Notes under the pieces: generated by a model
The model's input: only the letters and a program-made list of their open reading frames with translations
What the model was told of the DNA's origin: nothing
Database searches by the model: none
Position numbers and translations under genes: made by a program
From: an uncultured Eubacteriales bacterium
Lineage (GTDB): Bacteria; Bacillota; Clostridia; TANB77; CAG-508
Assembly: GCA_949288095.1 (NCBI GenBank)
Contig: CASEIX010000019.1
Span: 1 to 34,867 of the forward strand
Reading direction: 5' to 3'
Length of the DNA stretch: 34,867 nt
Shown: positions 12,954-21,474 of the stretch, in pieces
Numbering within the stretch: position 1 is the first letter of the stretch
How the letters are laid out: each line of letters opens with the position of its first letter

Positions 12954-14573
12954 ATGGCTAGCTGTTTAGGATTATATGTAGAAAGCAATATAATTAAATA
13001 TGCGAAAGTTTCAAAAGAACATGAGAAGATAAAAGTAGAAGCTTTTGGTGTTAAATTTTATGACAATCTAGAGAAAGCAATAGACCAAATCATAGAAGAA
13101 ACATACAGTTATAAAACACCAATTAGTATTAACTTGTCTGAAGAAATTTATAACTATTTTGATATGTTTGCAATGCTAAGTAATAAGGATTTATCAAAAG
13201 CAATCAAGACAGAATTTGAAATGTATTGTAGTGATCAAGGATATAATCCAAATGTTTTTGAAACAAGATATGTTGTTTCAAAAAATCCAGATGATAAAGA
13301 CAAATTAAAAGTTATCCATATTGCTGCTAATAAGATAGAATTAACAAAGAAAACACAAGTCTTAGAAAAGAACAAACTAACAAGTATTGTTCCAGTTTCT
13401 ATGGCAATTACGAATTTGATAGAAACAAAACCAAAAGAAAATTGCTTGATTGTTAATATTGAAGATAATACAACAGTAACAAAAATTCTTGATGAAAACG
13501 TATATGATATTCAAACATTTGATGAAGGAAGCCAGGAATTTTTAAGAAAAATTAATATAAAAGAAAACTCTTTAGCAAAAGCATACGAAATATGTAAAAA
13601 TACAACAATCTATACTTCAGAAGGAAAAGAACTTCAAGAAACAGAAATTGGATATTTAGAAGATATTATGCCAACATTATATACAATTGTTGGTAATGTA
13701 AGAAAAATCATTAATGAAAGTGAAGAAAAAATTAGTAAAGTATATCTAACAGGAACCGCAACATTAATCAATAATTTAGATTTATATTTCCAAGAATATT
13801 TAAGTGAAATAGATTGTGAAATCTTAAAACCATATTTTATTAATCCAACGAAAGATATTAGTATACAAGATTATATAGAAGTAAATTCAGCAATTTCTTT
13901 AGCTTTATCAGGTGTAGGACAAGGAATACAAGGGATTAACTTTAAAAAGCAAACATTTAACGAAAAAATTCCAGATTGGTTAAAAGTAGAAGTTAATCCA
14001 GGTAAGGAAAAGAAAGGAAAACTAGCAAAATCAGGTTGGTTTACAAATGATTTAGGAGAAAAACTAGATAAAACAGAAATTAGCTTATTAAGATCAGCTG
14101 TCGGATTAATATTACTATTTGTTATTTACAGTTGTTTTGCAGTGTTATTACAAAACCAAATGGAAGAAAAAGAACAACAAGCACAAGATTCTATTAGCCA
14201 TACAAATGCACAAATTCAACTAGCAGATAATGATAAAACAAAAATAGATTCTAGGACAAATGACTATACAGAAATGATACAAAACTTACAAGATTTAAAT
14301 GACAGAATTACAGACGCAAGTAAAACAAGAGATGCCATACCAAATTTATTAAATCAAATTATGTATATTGTACCAGAAAATGTTCAAATAACATCTATAC
14401 AAAACACAACAGGAACACATATTGTCATTCAAGCACAATCAAATAAATATGAACAATTAGGTATGTTTAAAGCAAAATTAGATACAGAAATGTATTTAAC
14501 AAATGTAATTTCTACTTCAGGACAACAAGAAAACAATGTGATTAAAGTAACAATAGAAGGAGATTTACCATGA
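12954..14573 (+). CDS. PilM-PilN fusion, type IV pilus inner-membrane platform
   Basis: A 539-aa protein combining two normally separate parts. Residues about 1-350 are an actin-like PilM domain (GLYVESNIIKYAKV at the N-terminus; phosphate-loop-like segment TGTATLINNLDLYF). A single membrane helix (about 378-400) is followed by a coiled coil and a PilN-type ferredoxin-like domain ending near VTIEGDLP. PilM is cytoplasmic and recruits the assembly ATPase; PilN spans the membrane and pairs with PilO. The ATG at 12954 follows AAAGGAG by 6 nt; an upstream GTG at 12909 has no such signal. The stop overlaps pilO by 4 bp (ATGA), indicating coupling. Confidence 0.85.
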   Translation: MASCLGLYVESNIIKYAKVSKEHEKIKVEAFGVKFYDNLEKAIDQIIEETYSYKTPISINLSEEIYNYFDMFAMLSNKDLSKAIKTEFEMYCSDQGYNPNVFETRYVVSKNPDDKDKLKVIHIAANKIELTKKTQVLEKNKLTSIVPVSMAITNLIETKPKENCLIVNIEDNTTVTKILDENVYDIQTFDEGSQEFLRKINIKENSLAKAYEICKNTTIYTSEGKELQETEIGYLEDIMPTLYTIVGNVRKIINESEEKISKVYLTGTATLINNLDLYFQEYLSEIDCEILKPYFINPTKDISIQDYIEVNSAISLALSGVGQGIQGINFKKQTFNEKIPDWLKVEVNPGKEKKGKLAKSGWFTNDLGEKLDKTEISLLRSAVGLILLFVIYSCFAVLLQNQMEEKEQQAQDSISHTNAQIQLADNDKTKIDSRTNDYTEMIQNLQDLNDRITDASKTRDAIPNLLNQIMYIVPENVQITSIQNTTGTHIVIQAQSNKYEQLGMFKAKLDTEMYLTNVISTSGQQENNVIKVTIEGDLP

Positions 14574-15286
14574 AAAAATTATTAATACTGATTTTAATCG
14601 CACTTGTATTAGCACTAACGATTTTTACCATTATTAATGGGTTGGAAATAGGAGGATTTCATATTTGGGGAATAAGAACCATACAAGATGAAAATGCTAA
14701 ATTAGATAAAACTGTTACAGAAGCAACAAGATTATCAAGTTCTACTTTTCCAGGAAAAGTTGGTGAAGTAAATGCAAGTATGAAAGAATTAGAAGAACAA
14801 AAAACTGCATATGAAGATATGGTAGCAGTAAGTAGTGCTGGTGACGTTCAAACAGCAAGTCAATTATCAAATTATACATTAGACTTTTTATGGACAGAAA
14901 TTGGCACACATGCAACCAGCGAAGGGGTTAATATAGATATTTCTTTAACAGCTGGAACAGGAGGACAAAGTGTTTATGATTTAAACTTCACTGTTGTTGG
15001 AAGCTATGTTGGTATATGTGAGTTTATTAGAGATATTGAAGATGATTCAGATTTAGCATTTAAAATAGAACAATTTTCTATGACAGCAGGAGAATCTACT
15101 TCATCATTAAAAGCAACTTTTGTATGTAAGAATATACCAATAGAAGGAATTTCTTCAATAGATAAAAGAACAACTACTGAAGATACAACAAATAGCACCA
15201 ACACAAATAGTACAAACACAAACAGTGCAAATAGTACATCAAATGCAACAAGCAATAGTACCAATACAACAAATACAGCTAGATAG
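14570..15286 (+). CDS. pilO: PilO-like pilus assembly protein with Asn/Thr/Ser-rich tail
   Basis: A 238-aa protein: one N-terminal membrane helix (about 4-25), a coiled coil (about 40-80), and an alpha/beta domain (about 95-190) matching PilO placement and shape. The last 40 residues are almost only Asn, Thr and Ser, dense in N-x-S/T sequons. PilO pairs with PilN on the outer face of the membrane and aligns the machine. The call rests on position and architecture more than on residue motifs. Confidence 0.75.
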   Translation: MKKLLILILIALVLALTIFTIINGLEIGGFHIWGIRTIQDENAKLDKTVTEATRLSSSTFPGKVGEVNASMKELEEQKTAYEDMVAVSSAGDVQTASQLSNYTLDFLWTEIGTHATSEGVNIDISLTAGTGGQSVYDLNFTVVGSYVGICEFIRDIEDDSDLAFKIEQFSMTAGESTSSLKATFVCKNIPIEGISSIDKRTTTEDTTNSTNTNSTNTNSANSTSNATSNSTNTTNTAR

Positions 15287-15300
15287 AAAAGGAGTGTATT

Positions 15301-15729
15301 ATGGCTAAAAAAGTGATAAAAGAAATTATAATTATGTTATTGCTAGTTTTAGCAATCATATTAATACTTGGTGTATTATTATATGAATATGTACCAAGTA
15401 ATAAAATCATACCAGATGAAGTGGCATATACCACACCAGAAGCAGTACAAGAAGAATTGAGCAAAAGTGAAAATGTGGATAATGATGAAGTTATCCTAAC
15501 ATACAGTGTTGATTCAACAGACTTAGATAACTATGAAAGAATCAATACCTATGTACCAGGAAAACCAAATCCATTTTCACCATATAACGAAACTTCAACT
15601 TCTGGTGGAGATACAACACAAAATGGTAGTTCAAATAGTAGCACAAATTCAGGAAATTCAAGTGGAACAACTAACAATACAACCAGTTCAGGAGGTTCAG
15701 CATACTATCCTGATAAAGGAACAAAATAG
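15301..15729 (+). CDS. PilP-like bitopic protein of the pilus operon
   Basis: A 142-aa protein with an N-terminal membrane helix (about 7-30), a short conserved-looking extracellular part with NTYVPGKPNPFSPYNE (about 90-110), and a low-complexity Ser/Thr/Asn/Gly tail. The NPF turn is like the DPF/NPF element near the start of PilP, the lipoprotein that follows PilO in diderms. No lipobox is present. With no outer membrane or PilQ here, a PilP equivalent would act differently. It may instead be a lineage-specific pilus accessory. Confidence 0.55.
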   Translation: MAKKVIKEIIIMLLLVLAIILILGVLLYEYVPSNKIIPDEVAYTTPEAVQEELSKSENVDNDEVILTYSVDSTDLDNYERINTYVPGKPNPFSPYNETSTSGGDTTQNGSSNSSTNSGNSSGTTNNTTSSGGSAYYPDKGTK

Positions 15730-15801
15730 TTATTAATGTTATGTTTTTAAACATAAATAATATATATTAATTTATTATTTCAAAAGAAAAGGAGGATAAA
15801 A

Positions 15802-16251
15802 ATGAGAAACCAAAGAGGTATTACTTTAATAGCTTTAGTAATCACAATTATTGTTTTATTAATTTTAGCAGGAGTATCCATTGCAATGCTTACAGGACAA
15901 AATGGAATTTTAACAAGAGCAACTACTGCAACAGAAGCAACTCGAGAAGCAGAAGCTGAAGAAGCTTTAAAATTAGCAATTTCAGAAATTTTATCTAATA
16001 AGCTAGACCCAACTTATGATTCAGCAGAAGCAGAAAATGTAATTAATGATACTAATATAGAAAAATTAGTACCAGAAAATAACAGTAATATAACAGCTGA
16101 AGTTGGGGAACTTGTACCTGCTAATGCAGGAGTACCTGCATATTATCCAGTTACTTTAAAAAGTGGAGGAAAAGAATATACACGTTATGTCGAAGAAGAT
16201 TCTGGAAAAGTTTCTAAAGACATACCAACTGCTGAAGCAGATGGAGAATAA
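15802..16251 (+). CDS. Type IV prepilin-like protein 1 (no Glu5)
   Basis: A 149-aa protein with a short basic leader (MRNQRG), a prepilin peptidase site after Gly, and a 24-residue hydrophobic helix starting ITLIALVITIIVLLILAGV, followed by a soluble domain of about 110 aa rich in Ala and Glu. Position 5 of the mature protein is Ala, not the Glu found in nearly all pilins. The gene has a strong AGGAGG site. It is nearly identical in its first 40 codons to the next gene, so the two come from a duplication. Likely a major pilin or pseudopilin. Confidence 0.85.
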   Translation: MRNQRGITLIALVITIIVLLILAGVSIAMLTGQNGILTRATTATEATREAEAEEALKLAISEILSNKLDPTYDSAEAENVINDTNIEKLVPENNSNITAEVGELVPANAGVPAYYPVTLKSGGKEYTRYVEEDSGKVSKDIPTAEADGE

Positions 16252-16285
16252 TAAATAAAACTCATAAGAAAAAGGAGGATAAAAA

Positions 16286-16738
16286 ATGAAAAATCAAAGA
16301 GGTATTACTTTAATAGCTTTAGTAATCACAATTATCGTTTTATTAATTTTAGCAGGAGTATCAATTGCAATGCTTACAGGAGATAATGGAATATTATCAA
16401 ATGCAACAAAATCAGTAGCAGAAACTAATATAGCTGAGGATAGAGAATCAGCAACATTAGATTTAAGTGCAGCGTATTCAGACTTTATGGAAGCTAAATA
16501 TGTTGACAATGATTCTTCAGCTACAGATTTCGTAGCATTCTTAACAGCTGCTAAAGTTGGAAGTGTCTCAGGAGCAAAATATTTAACAGATACAGCACAC
16601 TATACAGTAACTACTAGTGGTTCAACAATAACAATTACTACTGTTAGCAAAAACAACGGTGGTAAAAAAGAACAAGCAATTGTTGACACAGATGGTGGAA
16701 TTACAGAAGCTGGTTGGACAGAAGTAGCTGGTAACTAA
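16286..16738 (+). CDS. Type IV prepilin-like protein 2 (no Glu5)
   Basis: A 150-aa paralogue of the preceding pilin: leader MKNQRG, cleavage site after Gly, the same hydrophobic helix with Ala at mature position 5, then a different head domain (Ala/Thr/Ser-rich, repeated TVTTSGSTITITT-type beta strands). The ribosome binding site and first 120 nt are conserved between the copies while the heads have diverged completely. It is followed by a stable hairpin, which fits a highly expressed, processed pilin message. Confidence 0.85.
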   Translation: MKNQRGITLIALVITIIVLLILAGVSIAMLTGDNGILSNATKSVAETNIAEDRESATLDLSAAYSDFMEAKYVDNDSSATDFVAFLTAAKVGSVSGAKYLTDTAHYTVTTSGSTITITTVSKNNGGKKEQAIVDTDGGITEAGWTEVAGN

Positions 16739-16760
16739 AATATAGAATAAAATAGTAAAC

Positions 16761-16792
16761 AAGCCATACGCACACTTGAGTGTGTATGGCTT
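16761..16792 (+). other. Stable hairpin after the pilin genes, without T tract
   Basis: AAGCCATACGCAC (16761-16773) and GTGTGTATGGCTT (16780-16792) form a 13-bp stem (one G-U) with an ACTTGA loop. Downstream is AAATATTAAA, not a T run, so it is more likely an mRNA-stabilising or partial attenuating element that sets pilin above the rest of the operon. The remaining gap up to 16912 holds nothing else recognisable. Confidence 0.6.
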
Positions 16793-16912
16793 AAATATTA
16801 AAAACAAACTAAAAAAGCAAACTTTATGTAAGTATAAGCAAAATAAAAACACAATAGAAGTAAAACACAAAAATAGATAAAGATAAACAATTGAAAAAAT
16901 AAAGGAGAAGAA

Positions 16913-17728
16913 ATGGATATACTACTATATATATTAATATTCATAATGGGTACAGTATTTGGTAGTTTCTTTACATTAGCAGTATATAGAATACCAAAGA
17001 GACAAGATATCACACATACACATTCCTATTGTCCTAATTGTAATCATAAATTAGGCTTTTTAGACTTGATACCTGTATTTAGTTATATCTTTCTATTAGG
17101 AAAATGTAGATATTGTAAAGAAAAAATTAGACCTAGATATTTCATATTAGAAACATTATCAGGGCTTACATTTGTTATAGTAGCATATCTAATGAATATT
17201 AGTGCATATAACTTAAAACCAATCTTGCTAGCAGAAACTGCATTTATGGCACTTTATTTGTGCTTTGTTTTTATTATGGCAGGAATTGACGCAGAAAATA
17301 GAAAAATTGAAAAATCAATATCTATGTACGGAGTTTTATTATCTATTGCATATATAATATATCTATGTGTAGTAGAAAAAGAAAGTATATATAGATATGT
17401 TATATATCTAGCATTTTATGTCATTATTTTAACTTTAGATACAGTTACATTAAAAAAATACGCAAAAAACAGTTATGTCCATGGTGTTATCTTAACAGTT
17501 TTAACAATGGTCATTTTTACAGGTGAATATGTCATGATTAATACAATCATTATGACAGCACTTGTTGTGGCAATATATTTATTATTGCACAAAATAGAAA
17601 ACATAAGAAAAAGAGTAAGAAGAGAGAAAAAGGATTATGGGGAAAATATAGATTATGGATTTGTTTTAGGTGTATCCAACATTTTAAATCTTATATTTGT
17701 ATTAGCTTGGTATAAATTTTTTGTTTAA
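16913..17728 (+). CDS. pilD: Prepilin peptidase / N-methyltransferase (PilD family, A24)
   Basis: A 271-aa polytopic enzyme that cleaves prepilin leaders and methylates the new N-terminus. The N-terminal zinc-binding loop with C40, C43, C65 and C68 and the GSFFTLAVYRIPKR start are typical. The first catalytic aspartate is D126 (MAGIDAENRKIEKS). The second motif, normally GxGD, is not recognisable; the nearest candidate is D176 in LTLDTVTLKK, with both glycines missing. Either the motif has drifted together with the unusual pilins, or the enzyme is altered. ATG at 16913 behind AAGGAGAAG. Confidence 0.85.
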   Translation: MDILLYILIFIMGTVFGSFFTLAVYRIPKRQDITHTHSYCPNCNHKLGFLDLIPVFSYIFLLGKCRYCKEKIRPRYFILETLSGLTFVIVAYLMNISAYNLKPILLAETAFMALYLCFVFIMAGIDAENRKIEKSISMYGVLLSIAYIIYLCVVEKESIYRYVIYLAFYVIILTLDTVTLKKYAKNSYVHGVILTVLTMVIFTGEYVMINTIIMTALVVAIYLLLHKIENIRKRVRREKKDYGENIDYGFVLGVSNILNLIFVLAWYKFFV

Positions 17729-17745
17729 GTAGAAAGGAATAGTAA

Positions 17746-18180
17746 ATGAGGATAAAAAGTGAAAAAGGAATTACCAATATTGATTTAACAGTTTCCATTA
17801 TATTAATTACATTATTTGTAACGATTATTGCTACATTAATGGTTACCATTAATACAAATTCTCATTCTATGGAAAGAAAAACAGAAGCAACCAATTATGC
17901 CATTAATGAAATTGAAAAGTTAAAAGCACAAGATTTTGCTTCCTTAGTCGATACAAATGAAGAAACAAATAATTTCACAAATATAACAGATGCTGAAGGA
18001 AATGCAACAGGATATTCTAAAAAAATAACAATTGTAGATTATGCGAATTTACCAGAAAATCAAGAGGATGAAACAATATTAGCTGGATTAGTTAAAAAAG
18101 TCACAGTGGAAATATCTTATAAAGATGGAGATAACATAGAAACAGTTGAATTATCGACTGTGATAGCAAAAAATGATTAA
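17746..18180 (+). CDS. Minor pilin / pseudopilin with Asp at position 5
   Basis: A 144-aa protein with leader MRIKSEKG, cleavage site, and a hydrophobic helix starting ITNIDLTVSIILITLF, followed by a soluble domain. Mature position 5 is Asp, the only acidic residue at that place among the four pilins here. Located directly after pilD (17 bp) and 12 bp before the next pseudopilin. Probably a tip or priming subunit, by analogy with GspI-like minor pilins. Confidence 0.75.
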   Translation: MRIKSEKGITNIDLTVSIILITLFVTIIATLMVTINTNSHSMERKTEATNYAINEIEKLKAQDFASLVDTNEETNNFTNITDAEGNATGYSKKITIVDYANLPENQEDETILAGLVKKVTVEISYKDGDNIETVELSTVIAKND

Positions 18181-18192
18181 GGAGAGACGGAT

Positions 18193-18645
18193 ATGCAAAA
18201 TGAAAAAGGTGTTACATTAATATCTGTAACCATATATATCATTGTTATGCTCATTATTGTAGCTGTTATTACTGTTTTAACTTCATATTTCTATCATAAT
18301 GTAGATATCAATTCTGCAAGTCAGAATCTAAATCAGCAATATACAAAGTTTAATTCCTATTTTACAGAAGAAGTAAATAAAAAAGGAAATAAATTATTAG
18401 AAATTGGAGAAACAGAAAATGAGAGTGGAAATGGAACTCAAAAATATATTATTTTTTCTAGTGGAAACCAATATACATATATACCAGAAAATCAAGGGAT
18501 ATATATGAATCAAGTGAAAATTGCAGACAATATTACAGGTTGTGACTTTACAAGTAATCAAGAGGAAAATGGTAAAACAACAATAACGGTTACAATACAA
18601 GGAGACAATTTTGAAAGAAAGACAACCTATACATTAGTAGATTAA
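18193..18645 (+). CDS. Minor pilin / pseudopilin with Ser at position 5
   Basis: A 150-aa protein with leader MQNEKG and the helix VTLISVTIYIIVMLIIVAVITVL, then a predicted beta-rich head (QYTYIPENQGIYMN, TITVTIQGDNFERKTTYTLVD). The layout recalls GspJ/PilW-like minor pilins. Mature position 5 is Ser. It is preceded by an AAGGAGAG site and lies just before pilB. Confidence 0.75.
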   Translation: MQNEKGVTLISVTIYIIVMLIIVAVITVLTSYFYHNVDINSASQNLNQQYTKFNSYFTEEVNKKGNKLLEIGETENESGNGTQKYIIFSSGNQYTYIPENQGIYMNQVKIADNITGCDFTSNQEENGKTTITVTIQGDNFERKTTYTLVD

Positions 18646-18669
18646 AAAACTGTGAAAGAGGTGTTTGAT

Positions 18670-20301
18670 ATGGAATTAAAAAGAAGACAGCCGATTGGTG
18701 TGGAGTTAGTAAAAAGAGGAATTGTAGATGAAGAAGATATTGAAAGAGCATTAGATTATCAAAGACAACATCCTAATGTAAAAATTGGTGATTGCTTATA
18801 TGAATTAGATGTATGTGACCCATATGTTTTAATTACAACAATTGGTGAAATATTGGGAGAAAAAGGTATTTTATTATCTAAAAATTCTATCAAAGTTAAT
18901 GTAGAAGAATATATTTCTTTAGATATTGCGAAAAAGAATAAAGCGATTCCTTTTGAAGTTGAAAATGGAAAAATTAAAGTATGTTTTGCAAATACTGTTA
19001 ACAGAAGAAGTATAGAAACCATCCGTTTGTTATTTTTAAACAAAGGGCTTATTATGGAGCCATATATTACCTTTGAAAAAGATATTACACAAATACTAAA
19101 ATCTTTGGAAGGAAAGGCAAATGCAGATATCCATGAATCAGGAGTAACTATTATCAATTTAGTGGATAGTATTATTAAAACAGGTATTGAAAAAAGAGCA
19201 AGTGATATCCATATAGAACCAATGGCAACTTCTGTTCGTGTTAGATATAGAATAGATGGTGAATTATTTACTGCGGCAAATTTGGATAAAGAAAAACAAC
19301 AACAAATTATCGGAAGATTAAAAGCGATTTCAAATATGCATCAAGAAAAACAAGAATCACAAGATGGTAGAATTTTATTATATGAAGATTATAATATTCG
19401 TGTATCTTCACAACCAAATGTATATGGGGAAAAATTTGTTTTAAGATTATTAAAGAAAAATGCCAATATCAAAAACATATTTGATTTAGGATATTACGGA
19501 GAAGAAGAAGAATTTAAAAAAAGTGTTAACAAGAAAAATAGTATTACCATTATGGCAGCACCAACAGGAGAAGGTAAAACAACTTCTTTATATAGTATCA
19601 TTGACTATTTAAACAAACCAGAAATAAATATTACAACAATTGAAGACCCTGTTGAAATCAGAATTCCAGGATTAAACCAAATAGAAATTGATAATCGAAC
19701 AACTTTTGCAGGTGCATTAAGAACTGTATTAAGACAAGATCCAGATATTATCTTAGTGGGAGAAATTAGAGACAGAGAAACAGCAGAAATTGCGATTCAA
19801 GCTGGACAAACAGGACATTATGTATTATCAACAATCCATACAATTGATAGTATAGAGGTTATCAATAGATTAAGAAAAATCGGTGTATCAGATTATGATA
19901 TTGCAAGTACACTAGCAACTGCTATTTCACAAAGATTGGTAAGAAGAATCTGTCCAAAATGTAAACGTGAAAGAGAATTTACAAAAGAAGAAAAAGACAT
20001 CATAACAAATATATTAGAAAAATATGGTGAAAAAGTAGATTTAAAAGATATGAAAACTTATGATTCTTTAGGTTGTGATTATTGTAACGGAACAGGTTTT
20101 TATGATAGAATAGGAATTTTTGAAATTTTAAATATCACAGATGAACTGAAAGAACTAATTGTTTCAGGTGCATCAAGTATGGAACTTAGAAAAAAAGCAT
20201 TAGAGGAAGGATATAGACCTTTGATTGTTGATGGAATTAGAAAAGTATTAAAAGGAGAAACAACATTAGAAGAGTTAAATAAAAAATTATTATTTTTCTA
20301 A
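18670..20301 (+). CDS. pilB: PilB, type IV pilus extension ATPase
   Basis: A 543-aa GspE/PilB-family hexameric ATPase. The N-terminal MshEN-like domain (RRQPIGVELVKRGIV and KIGDCLYELDV, about 3-60) is followed by the NTPase core: Walker A APTGEGKTT (about 297-305; the first Gly of GPTGSGKTT is Ala), Asp box, Walker B ILVGEIRDRETAE and His box. The tetracysteine zinc site (CPKC, CDYC) marks an extension-type ATPase. It powers pilin assembly through PilC. The ATG at 18670 follows AGAGGTG; an upstream ATG at 18652 has no site. Confidence 0.93.
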   Translation: MELKRRQPIGVELVKRGIVDEEDIERALDYQRQHPNVKIGDCLYELDVCDPYVLITTIGEILGEKGILLSKNSIKVNVEEYISLDIAKKNKAIPFEVENGKIKVCFANTVNRRSIETIRLLFLNKGLIMEPYITFEKDITQILKSLEGKANADIHESGVTIINLVDSIIKTGIEKRASDIHIEPMATSVRVRYRIDGELFTAANLDKEKQQQIIGRLKAISNMHQEKQESQDGRILLYEDYNIRVSSQPNVYGEKFVLRLLKKNANIKNIFDLGYYGEEEEFKKSVNKKNSITIMAAPTGEGKTTSLYSIIDYLNKPEINITTIEDPVEIRIPGLNQIEIDNRTTFAGALRTVLRQDPDIILVGEIRDRETAEIAIQAGQTGHYVLSTIHTIDSIEVINRLRKIGVSDYDIASTLATAISQRLVRRICPKCKREREFTKEEKDIITNILEKYGEKVDLKDMKTYDSLGCDYCNGTGFYDRIGIFEILNITDELKELIVSGASSMELRKKALEEGYRPLIVDGIRKVLKGETTLEELNKKLLFF

Positions 20302-20352
20302 TTTTGAAAGGAAAAATGGCCTACAATAAAAGGACTAAGGAGGAATTGAAAA

Positions 20353-21456
20353 ATGAATATGGATAAAATCCTAGATATAGCAATTGAGAAAGATGCATCA
20401 GATGTTCACATGATATGTGGGAATAAACCAATGCTTAGAATTGCTAGAGATTTAGTAGAAATTGAAGAGATGAAAGAATTAACAGAAGAAGATATGACAG
20501 AAGCATATGATTATTTAGTAAGAGGAAATGTAGACAAAGATGAAGTATATAATCAAACCAAAAAATTAGATTTATCTTATGAATATAAAGATATTCGTTT
20601 AAGGGTAAATATTTCATCTTCAGATGAAATTCCAACATGTACATTAAGACTTATCAAAAATGAATTACCACCTTATGAATCTTTAGGAATTCCGGATGTT
20701 GTAAGAAGAATGACATATCAACCACAAGGATTGATATTGGTTACAGGTAAAACGAACTCTGGTAAAAGTACAACCTTAAACTCTATGATAGACTATATCA
20801 ATGAAAACCAAAATAAAAAGATATTAACACTAGAAAACCCAATTGAGTATAAACATCATTCTAAAAAATCATTAATTGTTCAAAAAGAAGTAGGTAGAGG
20901 AAGAGATGTTTTAACATTTAGTGATGGTGTTAAAAACTCTTTGAGAGAGGACTGTGATATTCTAGTTATTGGAGAAATTAGAGATAGAACAACAATGGAA
21001 GCAGCTATCGAGATGGCAGAATCTGGTCACTTAGTTATTGGAACATTGCATACAAAGTCTTGTGCAGAAACAATCGATAGAATGATAAACTTCTATGAAG
21101 TAAGAGATCAAGCAAGTATTAAATATCTATTATCTGCTTTATTAAAACTAGTTGTTTCACAAAGATTATTAAAAGGTGTTGATGGAAAATTAGTTTTAGT
21201 TCCAGAAGTTATGGTAGTAGATAATATTGTGGCAGGTATTATCAGAAAAGAAAAATTAAGTGTATCTGAAATAGAGGATGCTATACAAAGTAACCTAGAA
21301 AAAGGAAGTATAGGATTAATCAATTCTTTAGCAGAATTGTTTGTAGAAGATAGAATTACATTAGAACAAGCCAAATCACAAATAGAAGAGAAGAACCAAG
21401 AAATATTAAATAGAACAATTATGCAACTAAAAATCAAGAAAAATGCTAACAATTAG
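20353..21456 (+). CDS. pilT: PilT, type IV pilus retraction ATPase
   Basis: A 367-aa PilT: N-terminal PAS-like domain with ASDVHMICGNKP, Walker A GKTNSGKST, Walker B ILVIGEIRDRTTMEAAIEMAESGHLV and GTLHT. It lacks the zinc tetracysteine of PilB, as expected. It depolymerises pili and so drives twitching motility or DNA uptake. AGGAGG lies 9 nt before the ATG. The presence of PilT next to PilB indicates retractable pili rather than a type II pseudopilus. Confidence 0.92.
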   Translation: MNMDKILDIAIEKDASDVHMICGNKPMLRIARDLVEIEEMKELTEEDMTEAYDYLVRGNVDKDEVYNQTKKLDLSYEYKDIRLRVNISSSDEIPTCTLRLIKNELPPYESLGIPDVVRRMTYQPQGLILVTGKTNSGKSTTLNSMIDYINENQNKKILTLENPIEYKHHSKKSLIVQKEVGRGRDVLTFSDGVKNSLREDCDILVIGEIRDRTTMEAAIEMAESGHLVIGTLHTKSCAETIDRMINFYEVRDQASIKYLLSALLKLVVSQRLLKGVDGKLVLVPEVMVVDNIVAGIIRKEKLSVSEIEDAIQSNLEKGSIGLINSLAELFVEDRITLEQAKSQIEEKNQEILNRTIMQLKIKKNANN

Positions 21457-21474
21457 TAAAAAAGGAGGTAAAAC

